The position numbers were made by a program, and so were the translations under genes. A stretch of 64,000 nucleotides of DNA from an uncultured delta proteobacterium (GTDB taxonomy: Bacteria; Desulfobacterota; Desulfobulbia; Desulfobulbales; Desulfurivibrionaceae), in assembly GCA_903869265.1 (NCBI GenBank), contig CAIPYE010000017.1, forward strand, positions 124,001 to 188,000, read 5' to 3'. The notes beneath the pieces are model-generated. The model saw only the letters and a program-made list of their open reading frames with translations. It did no database searches and was not told the DNA's origin. Below are positions 23,520-34,113 of the stretch, one piece after another. Positions within the stretch are counted from its first letter, which is position 1, and every line of letters starts with the position of its first letter.

Positions 23520-24740
23520 TTAGGAGGCCATTTTTTTTCTGAAGAGGCCGTTGTTTTCACAGGCTACGGGAGCGGGCTCAAGGCTGAGGGTGATGAGGCT
23601 GTTTGGGTTTGCGTGGGCGAGCGGGGTTCCGTCCTGGGCGGTCAGGCAGAGCACGGTGTGGTCGGTGTTGTTGAGACCGCGGCCCAGGTATTCGAGGCGG
23701 TCGCCCTTCGCGATGGGGTTGCGGGTTTCAATAATCGGCTGGTGGCCGGCCTGGCGGACAATACCCACAGGCGCATAGTCGTAGCTGATCAGCGGTCCGT
23801 TGTAGAGCATGTCGGCTGCGGTGGGCGGTTGGTCGAAAAAATTTTCCGTGTAGCCCCGCGAACCTATCTTCAGTAGCTCTTCCCGGAAGGACTCCGGCAG
23901 GGGGGCATCAAGCCCCTGTGCCGCCCAGTGATCAAGGGCGGCCCGGTAGAGGCGGGTTATGGCCCCCACATAGTACACGCTCTTCATCCTCCCCTCGATC
24001 TTGAGGCTGTCCACCCCGGCCCGGATCAACTCGGGTAGCCGGTTGAGCAGGCAGAGATCCTTGGCATTGAAGATATAGGTGCCGCGGCTGTCTTCCTCCA
24101 CCGGGAAGAACTGGCCCGGTCGTTTTTCCTCTTCCAGACGGTAGTGGTAGCGGCAGGGATGGGCGCAGTTGCCCTGGTTGGCGTCGCGGCCGGTCAGATA
24201 CAAACTAAGCAGGCAACGGCCCGAGTAGGAGATGCACAATGCCCCGTGCACGAAGATTTCCAGCTCTGTTTCTGTGGCCTGTCGGATTTGCGTGATCTCG
24301 GCCAGGGAGAGCTCCCGGGCCAGATTGAGCCGTTTGACCCCCTGGTTTGCCCAGAAACGGACGGATTCGAGGTTGGTGACATTGGCCTGGGTGCTGAGAT
24401 GGATCGGCAACTCCGGCACCACCCGTTTGGCAACGGCGAGGATGCCTGGGTCGGAGATGATCAGCCCGTCCACCTTCGCCTCGCGTAAACTGGCAAGATA
24501 ATCTGGCAGATGGGCAAGATCGTCATTGTGGGCAAAGATGTTGAGGGTGGTGTATACTTGAACACCGTGCTCATGGGCATAGGCCACGGCCTGTCCGATT
24601 TCCTCTTCGGAAAAATTGGTGGCATGGGCCCGGAGGCTGAATTTTTTGCCGCCAAGATAGACACCATCCGCGCCGTAGTGGATGGCGGTCTGCATTTTTT
24701 CAAAATTGCCCGCTGGGGCAAGAAGTTCCGGGAGTTTCAT
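23520..24740 (-). CDS. Peptidase U32 family protein (TrhP/YegQ-like tRNA hydroxylation candidate)
   Basis: 406 residues. LLAPAGNFEKMQTAIHYGAD at the N-terminus, EIFVHGALCISYSGRCLLS (the U32 signature) near 160-180 and a four-Cys set (GNCAHPCRYHY and neighbours). YegQ/TrhP members install 5-hydroxyuridine at tRNA position 34 from prephenate; others in U32 act on 23S rRNA or ubiquinone. Length and the C-terminal DYAPVGIVRQAG fit the TrhP side. The frame stays open antisense across mnmA to 26450, but the ATG at 24740 starts the conserved domain. It is divergent from mnmA, which also modifies U34, with only 30 bases between the starts. Confidence 0.82.
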   Translation of the reverse strand: MKLPELLAPAGNFEKMQTAIHYGADGVYLGGKKFSLRAHATNFSEEEIGQAVAYAHEHGVQVYTTLNIFAHNDDLAHLPDYLASLREAKVDGLIISDPGILAVAKRVVPELPIHLSTQANVTNLESVRFWANQGVKRLNLARELSLAEITQIRQATETELEIFVHGALCISYSGRCLLSLYLTGRDANQGNCAHPCRYHYRLEEEKRPGQFFPVEEDSRGTYIFNAKDLCLLNRLPELIRAGVDSLKIEGRMKSVYYVGAITRLYRAALDHWAAQGLDAPLPESFREELLKIGSRGYTENFFDQPPTAADMLYNGPLISYDYAPVGIVRQAGHQPIIETRNPIAKGDRLEYLGRGLNNTDHTVLCLTAQDGTPLAHANPNSLITLSLEPAPVACENNGLFRKKMAS

Positions 24741-24770
24741 CGACAAAAGCCTTTTTGTGCTGGGGATCGG

Positions 24771-25838
24771 ATGGCGGAAAATATCGACACTATACAACAA
24801 AAAAAAATTGTTGTCGCCATGAGCGGCGGGGTGGATTCCTCGGTGGCCGCTGCCCTGTTGCAAAGGCAGGGGGCGCGGGTGCAGGGCGTTTTCATGGCCC
24901 TGGCCCAGCCCGATTTGGCGGAGCAATTGCACCGGGTCCGGGCGGTGGCCGATTTCTTGAAGATTCCCCTGACCGTGGTGGATCTGTCCGAACCCTTCCG
25001 GCGCGAGGTTGTCGACTATTTCTGCGCCAGCTATTTTGCCGGGAAAACCCCCAACCCCTGCGTGCGCTGTAATCGGCTCATCAAGTGCGGCCGTTTGCTG
25101 GATGAGGCGCGGGAGACTCTCGGGGCGGAGCTGCTGGCCACCGGCCATTATGCCCGGATCAGCGGGGATAAGGGTACCGGATACCGGTTGCTGAAAGGAA
25201 CAGATCCTAAAAAGGATCAGTCCTATTTTCTCGGACTGCTCGCTCAGGAGCAGCTGGCGTGCCTCTGTTTTCCCTTGGGGGGGGTGCGGAAAGAGGAAGT
25301 CTACGACCTTGCCGCCGAGTTTGGTCTGGCTTTCCGGGATACGGCGGAGAGCCAGGATATCTGTTTTCTGAAACACCAGTCGGTGGCGGAGTTTCTCTCC
25401 AGCCATTCTCCTGGGCAAGGGCGGCCCGGCCCCATGCTGAGCTTGCAGGGAGAGGAACTCGGGCTCCATGCGGGCATCCATCAGTATACCATCGGCCAGC
25501 GCCGGGGGTTGGGGTTGCCGGACGCCACCCCCTGGTATGTGGTGGGGCTGGATCCGGAGCGTAACGCAGTGCTGGTCGGCAAGGACGAGGATCTCCGGCA
25601 GCAGGAGGTAGTGTTGTCTGCCGTGCATTGGCTGAGCGGCCAGCCCCCATTTTTGCCCCATGTGTGCGAGGTGAAAATCCGCTCCCGGCATCCAGCCTGC
25701 CAGGCAGAAATCACCCATCAGGAAAAGGGTGGGGTGCGGCTGACCTTTTCCCAATCCCAACGCGCCGTGACCCCTGGTCAGTTTGCGGTTTTTTATGATG
25801 GCGAGGAGGTTCTTGGCTGCGGCGAGATTGCCAAATGA
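24771..25838 (+). CDS. mnmA: tRNA-specific 2-thiouridylase MnmA
   Basis: 355 residues. It adenylates and thiolates U34 of Lys, Glu and Gln tRNAs. PP-loop SGGVDSS at 18-24, catalytic Cys97 (NPCVRCNRLIK), persulfide-forming Cys198 (SQDICFL), ATGHYARI, and the C-terminal beta-barrel (GIHQYTIGQRRGLG). The ATG at 24771 is used; the longer frame from 24510 only shadows the U32 gene. It is divergent from the U32 gene. Confidence 0.95.
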   Translation: MAENIDTIQQKKIVVAMSGGVDSSVAAALLQRQGARVQGVFMALAQPDLAEQLHRVRAVADFLKIPLTVVDLSEPFRREVVDYFCASYFAGKTPNPCVRCNRLIKCGRLLDEARETLGAELLATGHYARISGDKGTGYRLLKGTDPKKDQSYFLGLLAQEQLACLCFPLGGVRKEEVYDLAAEFGLAFRDTAESQDICFLKHQSVAEFLSSHSPGQGRPGPMLSLQGEELGLHAGIHQYTIGQRRGLGLPDATPWYVVGLDPERNAVLVGKDEDLRQQEVVLSAVHWLSGQPPFLPHVCEVKIRSRHPACQAEITHQEKGGVRLTFSQSQRAVTPGQFAVFYDGEEVLGCGEIAK

Positions 25839-25965
25839 CGTGAAATTTGTGTTTGGCAGATGCGGCGGAAAAACGATACACTGGTCGTGATGCCGTGTTT
25901 GTCCAGCCCTCGCTTTCCGAGGCCAGCAAACATCACTGATCACCTGGAAACCGCCGAGGAGCATT

Positions 25966-27402
25966 ATGAACCCTTTCATCTCCAAGACCAAGATTGTGGC
26001 CACCATAGGGCCAGCCTCTTTTTCGGCTTCCGTGCAACGTCGTCTTATGGGTGCCGGGGTTGATGGCTTTCGTCTGAATCTTTCCCACGGAGATTTTAAG
26101 GAACATGCCGCAGTGATCGCCAGTCTGCGGAAAATCAGTGCGGAAACAGGTCGGCCGGTGGCCATTATCGTCGATTTGCCCGGGCCGAAGATGCGTTTGG
26201 GCAAGGTGCCCAAGCCGATCACCGTGCGAAGGGGGGCCAAGGTTCGTTTTGTCCCGGAAGGGGTATCCCGCCCGGGTCCGGGCATTTTTCTGCCCCATGA
26301 GATTTCTGGTCTGGCCCAAGGGCTGCGGCCAGGCTCCATCATCTTTGTCGGCGACGGCATGATGCAGTTCAAGGTCAAGTCCATCCAGGGCGAGATTGTG
26401 GAAACCGAAGCCCTGGTGGCAGGGGTGGTTCGGTCCAACAAAGGGGTCAATATTCCCGGTTATAATACCCCTGCTGGGGTACTCACCGAGGAGGACAAGC
26501 GCGGCATCGCCTTTGCCATCACGCACCAGGCCGATGTGATCTGCATCTCCTTTGTCGGTGGGCCGGAGGACATGCTGGCCGCCCGGGCTCTTTTGCCGAA
26601 ATCAGGGAAGTACCACCCCTGTCTGCTGGCCAAGATCGAACGGCGGCAGGCCGTGGCCCATCTTGACGGGATTCTGGCGGTGGCCGATGCGGTGATGGTG
26701 GCCCGGGGCGATCTCGGCATCGAGTTGCCCATTGAGGAGATTCCTGGCCTCCAGAAAGACATCATTCATCGGGCCAACCTGGCGGCAAAGCCGGTGATCG
26801 TGGCCACCCAGATGCTGCTCTCCATGGTGGACAATGCTCGGCCCACCCGGGCAGAGGTCACCGACGTGGCCAACGCCATTCTCGATGGGGCAGACGCCAT
26901 TATGTTTTCAGAGGAGACCGCCATCGGCCATGATCCTGCGGCGGTGGTTCGCATTGCCAAAAGAATTGCCCACCAGACCGAACGCCGCCTGGTCAAGAGC
27001 GGAGCCATTGCCTTGGAGGTCCGGGCTGCCATCCGCTCCGAAGACAGCATCGACGATCTGGTCAGCAGCGCTGCCTGCGATGTTCTGGAAAATCGCACGG
27101 TGGATTTGGCCATAACTCCCACCGCCACCGGAACCACGGCCCGGCGCATCGCCCGGCTGCGGCCACGGCCCTGGATCGTGGCGATCACCGACAATCCGAC
27201 GGCCCGCAATATTCTTGCTCTTTCTGCCGGGGTCTTTCCTTTGGGGGTACCTTCCGTGGACTTGTCTAACCTCGAATTGGCCGATTTGCTGAAGGGCGCC
27301 GGTCTGCTCCGGCCGGGGACGCGGCGGCTGGTGATTACCGCCGGCACTCTGACCGGGGTGGCGGGAACCACCAATAGTCTGAAGATTATCGATGTTTCCT
27401 GA
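25966..27402 (+). CDS. pyk: Pyruvate kinase
   Basis: 478 residues. It converts phosphoenolpyruvate and ADP to pyruvate and ATP. KTKIVATIGPAS opens the barrel, RLNLSHGDF holds the ATP-binding Arg and Asn, MVARGDLGIELP carries the catalytic acids, and VIVATQMLLSM completes the site. The usual DTKGPEIR segment reads VDLPGPKMRLG, a variant found in a subset of bacterial and archaeal-type enzymes. The C-terminal allosteric domain is complete. GAGGAG precedes the ATG. It is followed 57 bases later by mtaB. Confidence 0.93.
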   Translation: MNPFISKTKIVATIGPASFSASVQRRLMGAGVDGFRLNLSHGDFKEHAAVIASLRKISAETGRPVAIIVDLPGPKMRLGKVPKPITVRRGAKVRFVPEGVSRPGPGIFLPHEISGLAQGLRPGSIIFVGDGMMQFKVKSIQGEIVETEALVAGVVRSNKGVNIPGYNTPAGVLTEEDKRGIAFAITHQADVICISFVGGPEDMLAARALLPKSGKYHPCLLAKIERRQAVAHLDGILAVADAVMVARGDLGIELPIEEIPGLQKDIIHRANLAAKPVIVATQMLLSMVDNARPTRAEVTDVANAILDGADAIMFSEETAIGHDPAAVVRIAKRIAHQTERRLVKSGAIALEVRAAIRSEDSIDDLVSSAACDVLENRTVDLAITPTATGTTARRIARLRPRPWIVAITDNPTARNILALSAGVFPLGVPSVDLSNLELADLLKGAGLLRPGTRRLVITAGTLTGVAGTTNSLKIIDVS

Positions 27403-27459
27403 GCAGCAGAAATTGGGCTTGTTGTTGCAAATCCGGAATGAAAACAGTATGGCACTGGC

Positions 27460-28782
27460 ATGAACATCACGGGGCAGAGCAAAAAAAAGATTGCCGTCAC
27501 CACCCTCGGCTGCAAAGTCAACCAGTTTGAGTCGGCCGCCTTCCTTTCGGAGCTTGCCCTGCGGGAGGTGGAACTGGTCCCTTTTTCCAGCCCGGCGGAA
27601 GTCTACATCATCAATACCTGCGCGGTGACGGCCAGGGCTGGGGCCCAGTCGCGCCAACTGATCCGGCAGGCATTGCGCACCAATCCCGAGGCCCGGCTGA
27701 TCGTGACCGGCTGCTATGCGCAGATTGCCGCGCAGGATATCCTCGATATCGCCGACAGCCCCATCTGCATCGTGGGCAACAGCTGCAAGCACCGTCTGGT
27801 GGACGTGGCCCTGGCTGACCGGCACTGTGATCTCGAAATGCACCTCGGCGATATCGCCGGGCACAAGGAGATTTGCCCCCTCGCCGTTACCAGCTTCGGG
27901 GCGCGGACCAGGGCCTATCTCAAGGTGCAGGATGGCTGCAACAGCTTCTGTTCCTACTGCATCGTGCCCTATGCCCGGGGGCGCAGCCGGAGCCTCGCCC
28001 CGGACAAGGTTGTGGCCCAGGCCGCAATCTTTGCCGAACAAGGGTACAAGGAACAGGTGCTCACCGGCATCCATCTCGGCCAGTATGGTCAGGACCTCGA
28101 CCCCAGAACCAGCCTGCGCGAATTGCTGGCCCAGATTTTGACCCGGAATCTGCCGGTGCGTTACCGCTTGAGCTCGTTGGAGCCCACCGAGATTACGGAT
28201 GAGATTCTGAGTCTCATGGCCGAATCGCCGGCAATCATGCCCTATCTGCATATTCCCTTGCAGAGCGGCGATGATCAGATCTTGCAGAGGATGAACCGCC
28301 GCTATTCCGCCGCCACCTTTGCCAAGGTCGTGGAAGACAGTGTGGCCCGTCTGCCCGATGCGGCCATCGGCGTCGATGTGTTGGTTGGGTTTCCCGGCGA
28401 GGACGAGGGGGCCTTCCGTAACACCTACAGCCTGATCGAGTCGCTGCCGGTGAGCTATCTCCATGTGTTTCCCTATTCGCGCAGACCGGGAACCCCGGCC
28501 GCCAGCATGGCTGATCAGGTTGCCAAGGCGGACAAGGACGAAAGGGTTGCGCTCCTGAGGGATTTGGATCATAAAAAACGGACCGGCTTTTACCAAAGCC
28601 ATCTGGGCAGCATCCGGCAGATCCTGGTGGAAAGGCGCAAAAAAGGATGTCTGCTGCGGGGCTACACCGGAAATTATATCCCGGTCTCCTTTGAGGGGGA
28701 CAACGCTCTGGTGAACCAGCTGGTTACGGTGCGTCTTGAAGAACTCATCGCTGACGGGGTGTTGGGCCGGGTTGTGACCTGA
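27460..28782 (+). CDS. mtaB: tRNA t6A37 methylthiotransferase MtaB
   Basis: 440 residues. A radical-SAM methylthiotransferase converting t6A37 to ms2t6A37 in ANN-decoding tRNAs. The N-terminal UPF0004 domain has Cys18 (TLGCKVNQFES), Cys54 and Cys85 for one 4Fe-4S cluster. CNSFCSYC (Cys160/164/167) holds the SAM cluster, followed by the radical-SAM barrel and a TRAM domain. TLGCKVNQFE is the MtaB rather than the MiaB/RimO variant. The ribosome-binding site is weak. Confidence 0.9.
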   Translation: MNITGQSKKKIAVTTLGCKVNQFESAAFLSELALREVELVPFSSPAEVYIINTCAVTARAGAQSRQLIRQALRTNPEARLIVTGCYAQIAAQDILDIADSPICIVGNSCKHRLVDVALADRHCDLEMHLGDIAGHKEICPLAVTSFGARTRAYLKVQDGCNSFCSYCIVPYARGRSRSLAPDKVVAQAAIFAEQGYKEQVLTGIHLGQYGQDLDPRTSLRELLAQILTRNLPVRYRLSSLEPTEITDEILSLMAESPAIMPYLHIPLQSGDDQILQRMNRRYSAATFAKVVEDSVARLPDAAIGVDVLVGFPGEDEGAFRNTYSLIESLPVSYLHVFPYSRRPGTPAASMADQVAKADKDERVALLRDLDHKKRTGFYQSHLGSIRQILVERRKKGCLLRGYTGNYIPVSFEGDNALVNQLVTVRLEELIADGVLGRVVT

Positions 28783-28819
28783 TTGACACGTTTTTAAAAT
28801 CAAATAATTCGTAATTGAT

Positions 28820-28828
28820 TGGTATAAT
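28820..28828 (+). promoter_or_regulatory. Extended -10 promoter upstream of cinA
   Basis: TGGTATAAT is a perfect extended -10 element in an AT-rich gap after mtaB. No good -35 lies 17 bases upstream; a TTGACA at 28783 is too far to pair with it. It would give a leader of about 95 bases before the cinA ATG. Confidence 0.45.
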
Positions 28829-28930
28829 TGTGGAAATCGCAAAAAACCGAGATTACAACGGTTGTCGCGTCGTAACTCTTTTAATTTGTGTTACGGACAT
28901 GTGGGTTTTTTCCTTTTTTACGAGACCATT

Positions 28931-30223
28931 ATGATTGGGGAAATAATTGCCATCGGCGATGAGCTCACCTCCGGGAGTGTACTGAACACCACCAGCTATT
29001 TTGCGGCAAGCCATCTTTTTGCCGCAGGCCACGAGGTTCTGGCCATGACCACCATCGGAGATGATCCGGAGGTCATTGGCCGCACCCTGCAACGGGCTTT
29101 GCAACGGGCTGATTTTGTTATTGTCACCGGGGGTCTTGGCCCAACCACCGATGATCTGACCAATGCCGCAGTTTCCTCGGCCCTTGACCGGCCTGCCACT
29201 TTTTATCCGGAAATATTCAAGAAGATCCAGGCGTATGGCACAAATCTACCGACCGGCCAGCAGATCTCCCTTGAGAAACTGGCCTGGTTGCCGGCGGGCG
29301 CCCATGCTCTGAACACGGAAGCAAAGATGGCCGGGTATTTCTTGGTCCAGGACGGCAAACCCATCTTCTTTCTGCCGGGCGTGCCGCAGGAGATGAAGGA
29401 TTTGCTCTTGGAAACGGTGCTCACCCGGCTTGCTGTCTGGGAAGGCGAAGAGGTCCGCCAGGTGCGTCAGAAGGTGTACAAGGTGGTGGGGTTGGCCGAG
29501 TCCGAGATCAACCGTAAACTTGCCCATCTGGAGGGCCGCGACCCCCGGGTTCGGATCGGCTATTATCCCGTGTTTCCTGAGGTGCATGTCAGCCTCACCG
29601 TCACCGGGGCCTCAAGCCAGGAGGCCGAGACGGCCTTTAAAAAATATGACGGCCAGATGACGGCTTTGCTTGGCGATTGCTGCTACGGTTCCGGGACCGA
29701 CACCCTGGAGTCCGTGGTGGGGAGCCTGCTTGCCGGGCGCGGCCAGACGGTGGCCGTGGCGGAATCCTGCACCGGCGGGCTCATCGGCCACACCCTGACC
29801 AAGATCGCCGGGAGTTCCGCCTATTTTCTCGGAGGGGTGGTGGCCTACAGCGATGCCCTGAAGGAGCGGTTGCTCGGAGTCAACCGGGAGATCATCCTGC
29901 GTTCCGGCGCGGTGAGCGCGGACTGTGCCAGGGCCATGGCAGAAGGGATGCGGCGGGTGACCCCTGTTGACCATGCCCTTGCTGTCACCGGCATTGCCGG
30001 ACCCACCGGCGGCAGCGAAGACAAACCGGTGGGCACGGTCTATTTCGGCCTGGCCAGCCCGGACAAGACCCAGACCTTTCTTTTCCATTTTTCCGGAGAC
30101 CGCAGGCAGGTGCAGGCCCTGGCCAGCCAGACGGCGCTTGATCTTTTGCGCCGACACCTGCTTGGTCTTAATAGCTTGGTCTTGATAATGGATGGCGGAC
30201 AGTGTAAAACGAACCGACTATAA
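28931..30223 (+). CDS. cinA: CinA-family protein (nicotinamide-nucleotide amidase / competence-damage inducible)
   Basis: 430 residues, two domains. The N-terminal MoCF/COG1058 domain (IIAIGDELTSGSV; VTGGLGPTTDDLT) is an ADP-ribose pyrophosphatase in characterised members. The C-terminal CinA domain (VAVAESCTGGLIGHTLT; VTGIAGPTGG) deamidates nicotinamide mononucleotide in NAD recycling. The start at 28931 begins the conserved strand; the frame from 28862 has atypical composition. It is 27 bases upstream of recA, the classic cinA-recA arrangement. Confidence 0.93.
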   Translation: MIGEIIAIGDELTSGSVLNTTSYFAASHLFAAGHEVLAMTTIGDDPEVIGRTLQRALQRADFVIVTGGLGPTTDDLTNAAVSSALDRPATFYPEIFKKIQAYGTNLPTGQQISLEKLAWLPAGAHALNTEAKMAGYFLVQDGKPIFFLPGVPQEMKDLLLETVLTRLAVWEGEEVRQVRQKVYKVVGLAESEINRKLAHLEGRDPRVRIGYYPVFPEVHVSLTVTGASSQEAETAFKKYDGQMTALLGDCCYGSGTDTLESVVGSLLAGRGQTVAVAESCTGGLIGHTLTKIAGSSAYFLGGVVAYSDALKERLLGVNREIILRSGAVSADCARAMAEGMRRVTPVDHALAVTGIAGPTGGSEDKPVGTVYFGLASPDKTQTFLFHFSGDRRQVQALASQTALDLLRRHLLGLNSLVLIMDGGQCKTNRL

Positions 30224-30250
30224 ATTCCTCATACCTTGGGAGACTGAATT

Positions 30251-31291
<1,041 letters not shown>

Positions 31292-31321
31292 TCTGATTTA
31301 GGCAGGAAATATCATTATTAT

Positions 31322-31349
31322 GAAGCGGGATGCGAAGGCATTCCGCTTC
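31322..31349 (+). promoter_or_regulatory. Strong hairpin in the recA-alaS gap
   Basis: GAAGCGGGATGC pairs with GCATTCCGCTTC (12 pairs, one G-U) around a GAAG tetraloop, midway between recA and alaS. No T-run follows, so it may stabilise the recA 3' end or affect alaS expression rather than terminate. Confidence 0.55.
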
Positions 31350-31371
31350 TGTAATTTGAAGGAATGTCCCA

Positions 31372-34029
31372 ATGACCGGAAACGACATACGCAAGCGATT
31401 TTTGACCTACTTTGCCGACAAGGGCCATACGGTGGTGGAAAGCTCACCCCTGGTGCCCCATGACGATCCGACCCTGTTGTTTGTTAATGCCGGGATGGTC
31501 CAGTTCAAGCGGGTTTTCATGGGCGAGGACAAGCGGAGCTATGTTCGCGCGGCGACCAGCCAGCGCTGCGTGCGGGCTGGCGGCAAGCACAACGATCTGG
31601 AAAACGTGGGCTACACCGCGCGTCACCATACCTTTTTCGAGATGCTCGGCAATTTTTCCTTTGGCGATTATTTCAAAAAAGACGCCATCCACTATGCCTG
31701 GGATTTTCTCACCAAGGAGGTCGGGCTGGATCCGGAAAAGCTTTGGGTCTCGGTATTTGAAGACGATGACGAGGCCTTTGGGCTTTGGGAAAAGGTCAAG
31801 GATCTGCCCCAGGGCCGCATTGTCCGGATGGGGGAAAAGGACAATTTTTGGGCCATGGGCGATACCGGTCCCTGCGGGCCCTGCTCGGAGATTCACATCG
31901 ACCAGGGTGCGGCGGCGGGCTGCGGCAGGCCCGATTGCAAGCTCGGCTGCGATTGTGACCGGTTTCTGGAGATCTGGAACCTGGTGTTCATGCAGTTCAA
32001 TCGGAGCGAGGACGGCAGCATGACCCCGCTGCCCAAGCCGAGCATCGACACCGGCATGGGGCTGGAGCGCATTGCCGCTGTTACCCAGGGGAAATTCACC
32101 AACTACGATTCCGATCTCTTTGCCGGGATCATCGCGGCCATCGCCGATGCCGCCGGGGTAAAATACGGCGAGGATGCTGCGATCAACACGGCCCTGCGGG
32201 TTATCGCCGACCACAGCCGGGCCACCACCTTTCTGGTGGCCGACGGGGTGTTGCCCTCCAACGAGGGACGGGGCTACGTGCTCCGTCGCATCATGCGCAG
32301 AGCCATCCGGTTCGGCCGCTCGCTGGGGCTGAAAAAGCCCTTTCTGGCAGGGATCACCGAGGCGGTTATCGCGGAGATGGGCGAACCCTATCCCCATCTC
32401 CATGGGGCGCGGGAGCTTCTGGCCAAGGTGGTGTATAACGAGGAGGTGCGTTTCCTGGAAACCTTGGACCATGGCCTGGCCATGCTCCATCAGGAGATGA
32501 AGCGTTTGCAGGAGGCGGGAGAGAAGGTAGTGGAAGGGGAGTTTATCTTCAAGCTCTATGACACCTACGGTTTTCCCGTGGATATCGTCAAGGATATCGC
32601 CATTGAAAAGGGCATGCTGGCGGACGAGGCCGGATTCAACACGGCCATGGAGGTGCAGCGCAATCAATCCAAAAAATCATGGAAAGCCACTTCCCTTGCC
32701 GAAATGGGCCCGGGGATTCGCGCTTTGCTTGATAAGGGTCTGCGCACCCGGTTTGTCGGCTATGAGACCAGGCACCACCGTGGGGCTATCTGCGGGCTGG
32801 TGAGTGCTGGCGGCGCAAGCCTTGAGCAGGCCGGCACCGGGGAGCATATCTCCCTGGTCTGCCCGGAAACCCCGTTTTACGCCGAGTCCGGCGGGCAGAG
32901 CGGCGATCGGGGCATGATCATCGGGCCGCAGGGTAAGGCTAAGGTGGAAAATACCGTGGCCGTGGGGGATGGGCTTATCCTCCATCAGGCCGAGGTTATG
33001 GAAGGCAGCCTCTCCCTTGGCGAGACCGTCGAGCTCAAGGTGGCGGAAGGCAAGCGCCAACGCACGGCCAATAATCATACCGCCACCCATCTCTTGCAGG
33101 CCGCTTTGCGCGAGGTGTTGGGCGAGCATGTGAAGCAGTCCGGCTCCCTGGTCAATCCGGAGCGGCTCCGTTTTGATTTCATCCATTTCTCCCCCCTCAC
33201 CCGTGAGGAGCTTGGCCGGGTGGAAAAAATTGTCAATGAGGGTATCCGGGCCAATGCCCAGGTGGCCACGGCGGTGCTTGACAGGGAGGAGGCGATTAAA
33301 GGCGGAGCCACGGCTCTGTTTGGCGAGAAATACGAGACAAAAGTCCGGGTGGTTTCCGTGGGGGAGATCAGCAAGGAGCTGTGCGGCGGAACCCATGTGG
33401 GTGCGACCGGGGAGATAGGCCTGTTCAAGATTCTGAGCGAAAGCGGCATAGCCGCCGGGGTACGCCGGATCGAGGCGGTCACAGGCCCCGGGGCCATGGA
33501 GCGCTTCCAGCAGATTGAGACGCAGTTGGGAATGCTTGCGGCCAAACTTAAGTCTTCGCCGGAAGAACTGGCGGGGAAACTGGAAAAAATCCTGGCCCGC
33601 CAGAAAGAATTGGAGCGTGAGGTAAGTCGGTTGACGGCGAATCTTTCCGTCAACGATCTCGACTCCATGCTCGGCAAGGCCCAGGAGGTCGCCGGGGTGA
33701 AGGTGGTTATAGCCCAGATCGCCATGGATTCGGCGAAAACCATGCGGGAGGTCGGAGATAAGGTGCGGGACGGATTAGGCAGCGGCATCGCTGTTTTAGG
33801 CGGCGTTTTTGAGGGAAAAGTGAGCCTGCTGGTCATGGTCACCAAGGATTTGAACACCCGGTTCCATGCCGGTCAGATCGTGAAAGAGGTGGCTGCCATG
33901 GTGGGCGGCAGCGGGGGCGGGCGAGCGGACATGGCCCAGGCGGGGGGAACCATGGCGGATAAATTGCCGGAGGCGCTCTCGGCGGTTCCGGGCATCATCG
34001 TCCGGCAGGGAGCAAACTCCTCCTCTTAA
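31372..34029 (+). CDS. alaS: Alanyl-tRNA synthetase
   Basis: 885 residues, full length. The class II core has FVNAGMVQFKRVFMG, TSQRCVRAGGKHNDLENVG and the GMGLERI motif 3. The editing domain has NHTATHLLQ and CGGTHVGATG, which bind zinc and clear Ser/Gly-tRNA-Ala, followed by a coiled coil and the C-Ala domain (MVGGSGGGRADMAQAGG). An insertion CGRPDCKLGCDCDRF at about 182-196 adds cysteines that could bind metal, as in some anaerobe AlaRS. Confidence 0.97.
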   Translation: MTGNDIRKRFLTYFADKGHTVVESSPLVPHDDPTLLFVNAGMVQFKRVFMGEDKRSYVRAATSQRCVRAGGKHNDLENVGYTARHHTFFEMLGNFSFGDYFKKDAIHYAWDFLTKEVGLDPEKLWVSVFEDDDEAFGLWEKVKDLPQGRIVRMGEKDNFWAMGDTGPCGPCSEIHIDQGAAAGCGRPDCKLGCDCDRFLEIWNLVFMQFNRSEDGSMTPLPKPSIDTGMGLERIAAVTQGKFTNYDSDLFAGIIAAIADAAGVKYGEDAAINTALRVIADHSRATTFLVADGVLPSNEGRGYVLRRIMRRAIRFGRSLGLKKPFLAGITEAVIAEMGEPYPHLHGARELLAKVVYNEEVRFLETLDHGLAMLHQEMKRLQEAGEKVVEGEFIFKLYDTYGFPVDIVKDIAIEKGMLADEAGFNTAMEVQRNQSKKSWKATSLAEMGPGIRALLDKGLRTRFVGYETRHHRGAICGLVSAGGASLEQAGTGEHISLVCPETPFYAESGGQSGDRGMIIGPQGKAKVENTVAVGDGLILHQAEVMEGSLSLGETVELKVAEGKRQRTANNHTATHLLQAALREVLGEHVKQSGSLVNPERLRFDFIHFSPLTREELGRVEKIVNEGIRANAQVATAVLDREEAIKGGATALFGEKYETKVRVVSVGEISKELCGGTHVGATGEIGLFKILSESGIAAGVRRIEAVTGPGAMERFQQIETQLGMLAAKLKSSPEELAGKLEKILARQKELEREVSRLTANLSVNDLDSMLGKAQEVAGVKVVIAQIAMDSAKTMREVGDKVRDGLGSGIAVLGGVFEGKVSLLVMVTKDLNTRFHAGQIVKEVAAMVGGSGGGRADMAQAGGTMADKLPEALSAVPGIIVRQGANSSS

Positions 34030-34053
34030 CATTTAATACCAACAACCTGTTGG

Positions 34054-34078
34054 GTTCTACTCCTGTAGAAATACCCAG
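34054..34078 (+). terminator. Weak hairpin after alaS
   Basis: GGG-TTCTAC-TCCT-GTAGAA-ATA-CCC folds into a short stem 24 bases after the alaS stop. No T-run follows, so termination is uncertain. Confidence 0.35.
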
Positions 34079-34113
34079 GGGAAAAATTGGAAAAAAAGCA
34101 ACGGGAAAATGTA

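Noticed and set aside
24741-26450. Very long minus-strand frame continuing the U32 gene across mnmA and pyk
   Set aside because: It is the antisense shadow of two well-supported genes and contains no domain on that strand.
28783-28811. TTGACA at 28783 as the -35 of a cinA promoter
   Set aside because: The hexamer 17 bases downstream (AATTCG) is not a -10, and the good TATAAT is too far away.
26908-28842. Long minus-strand open frame opposite mtaB
   Set aside because: Antisense shadow; the plus-strand genes have complete motifs.
30224-30250. SOS box upstream of recA
   Set aside because: No CTG-N10-CAG or Gram-positive type LexA palindrome is visible in the cinA-recA gap or just before it.
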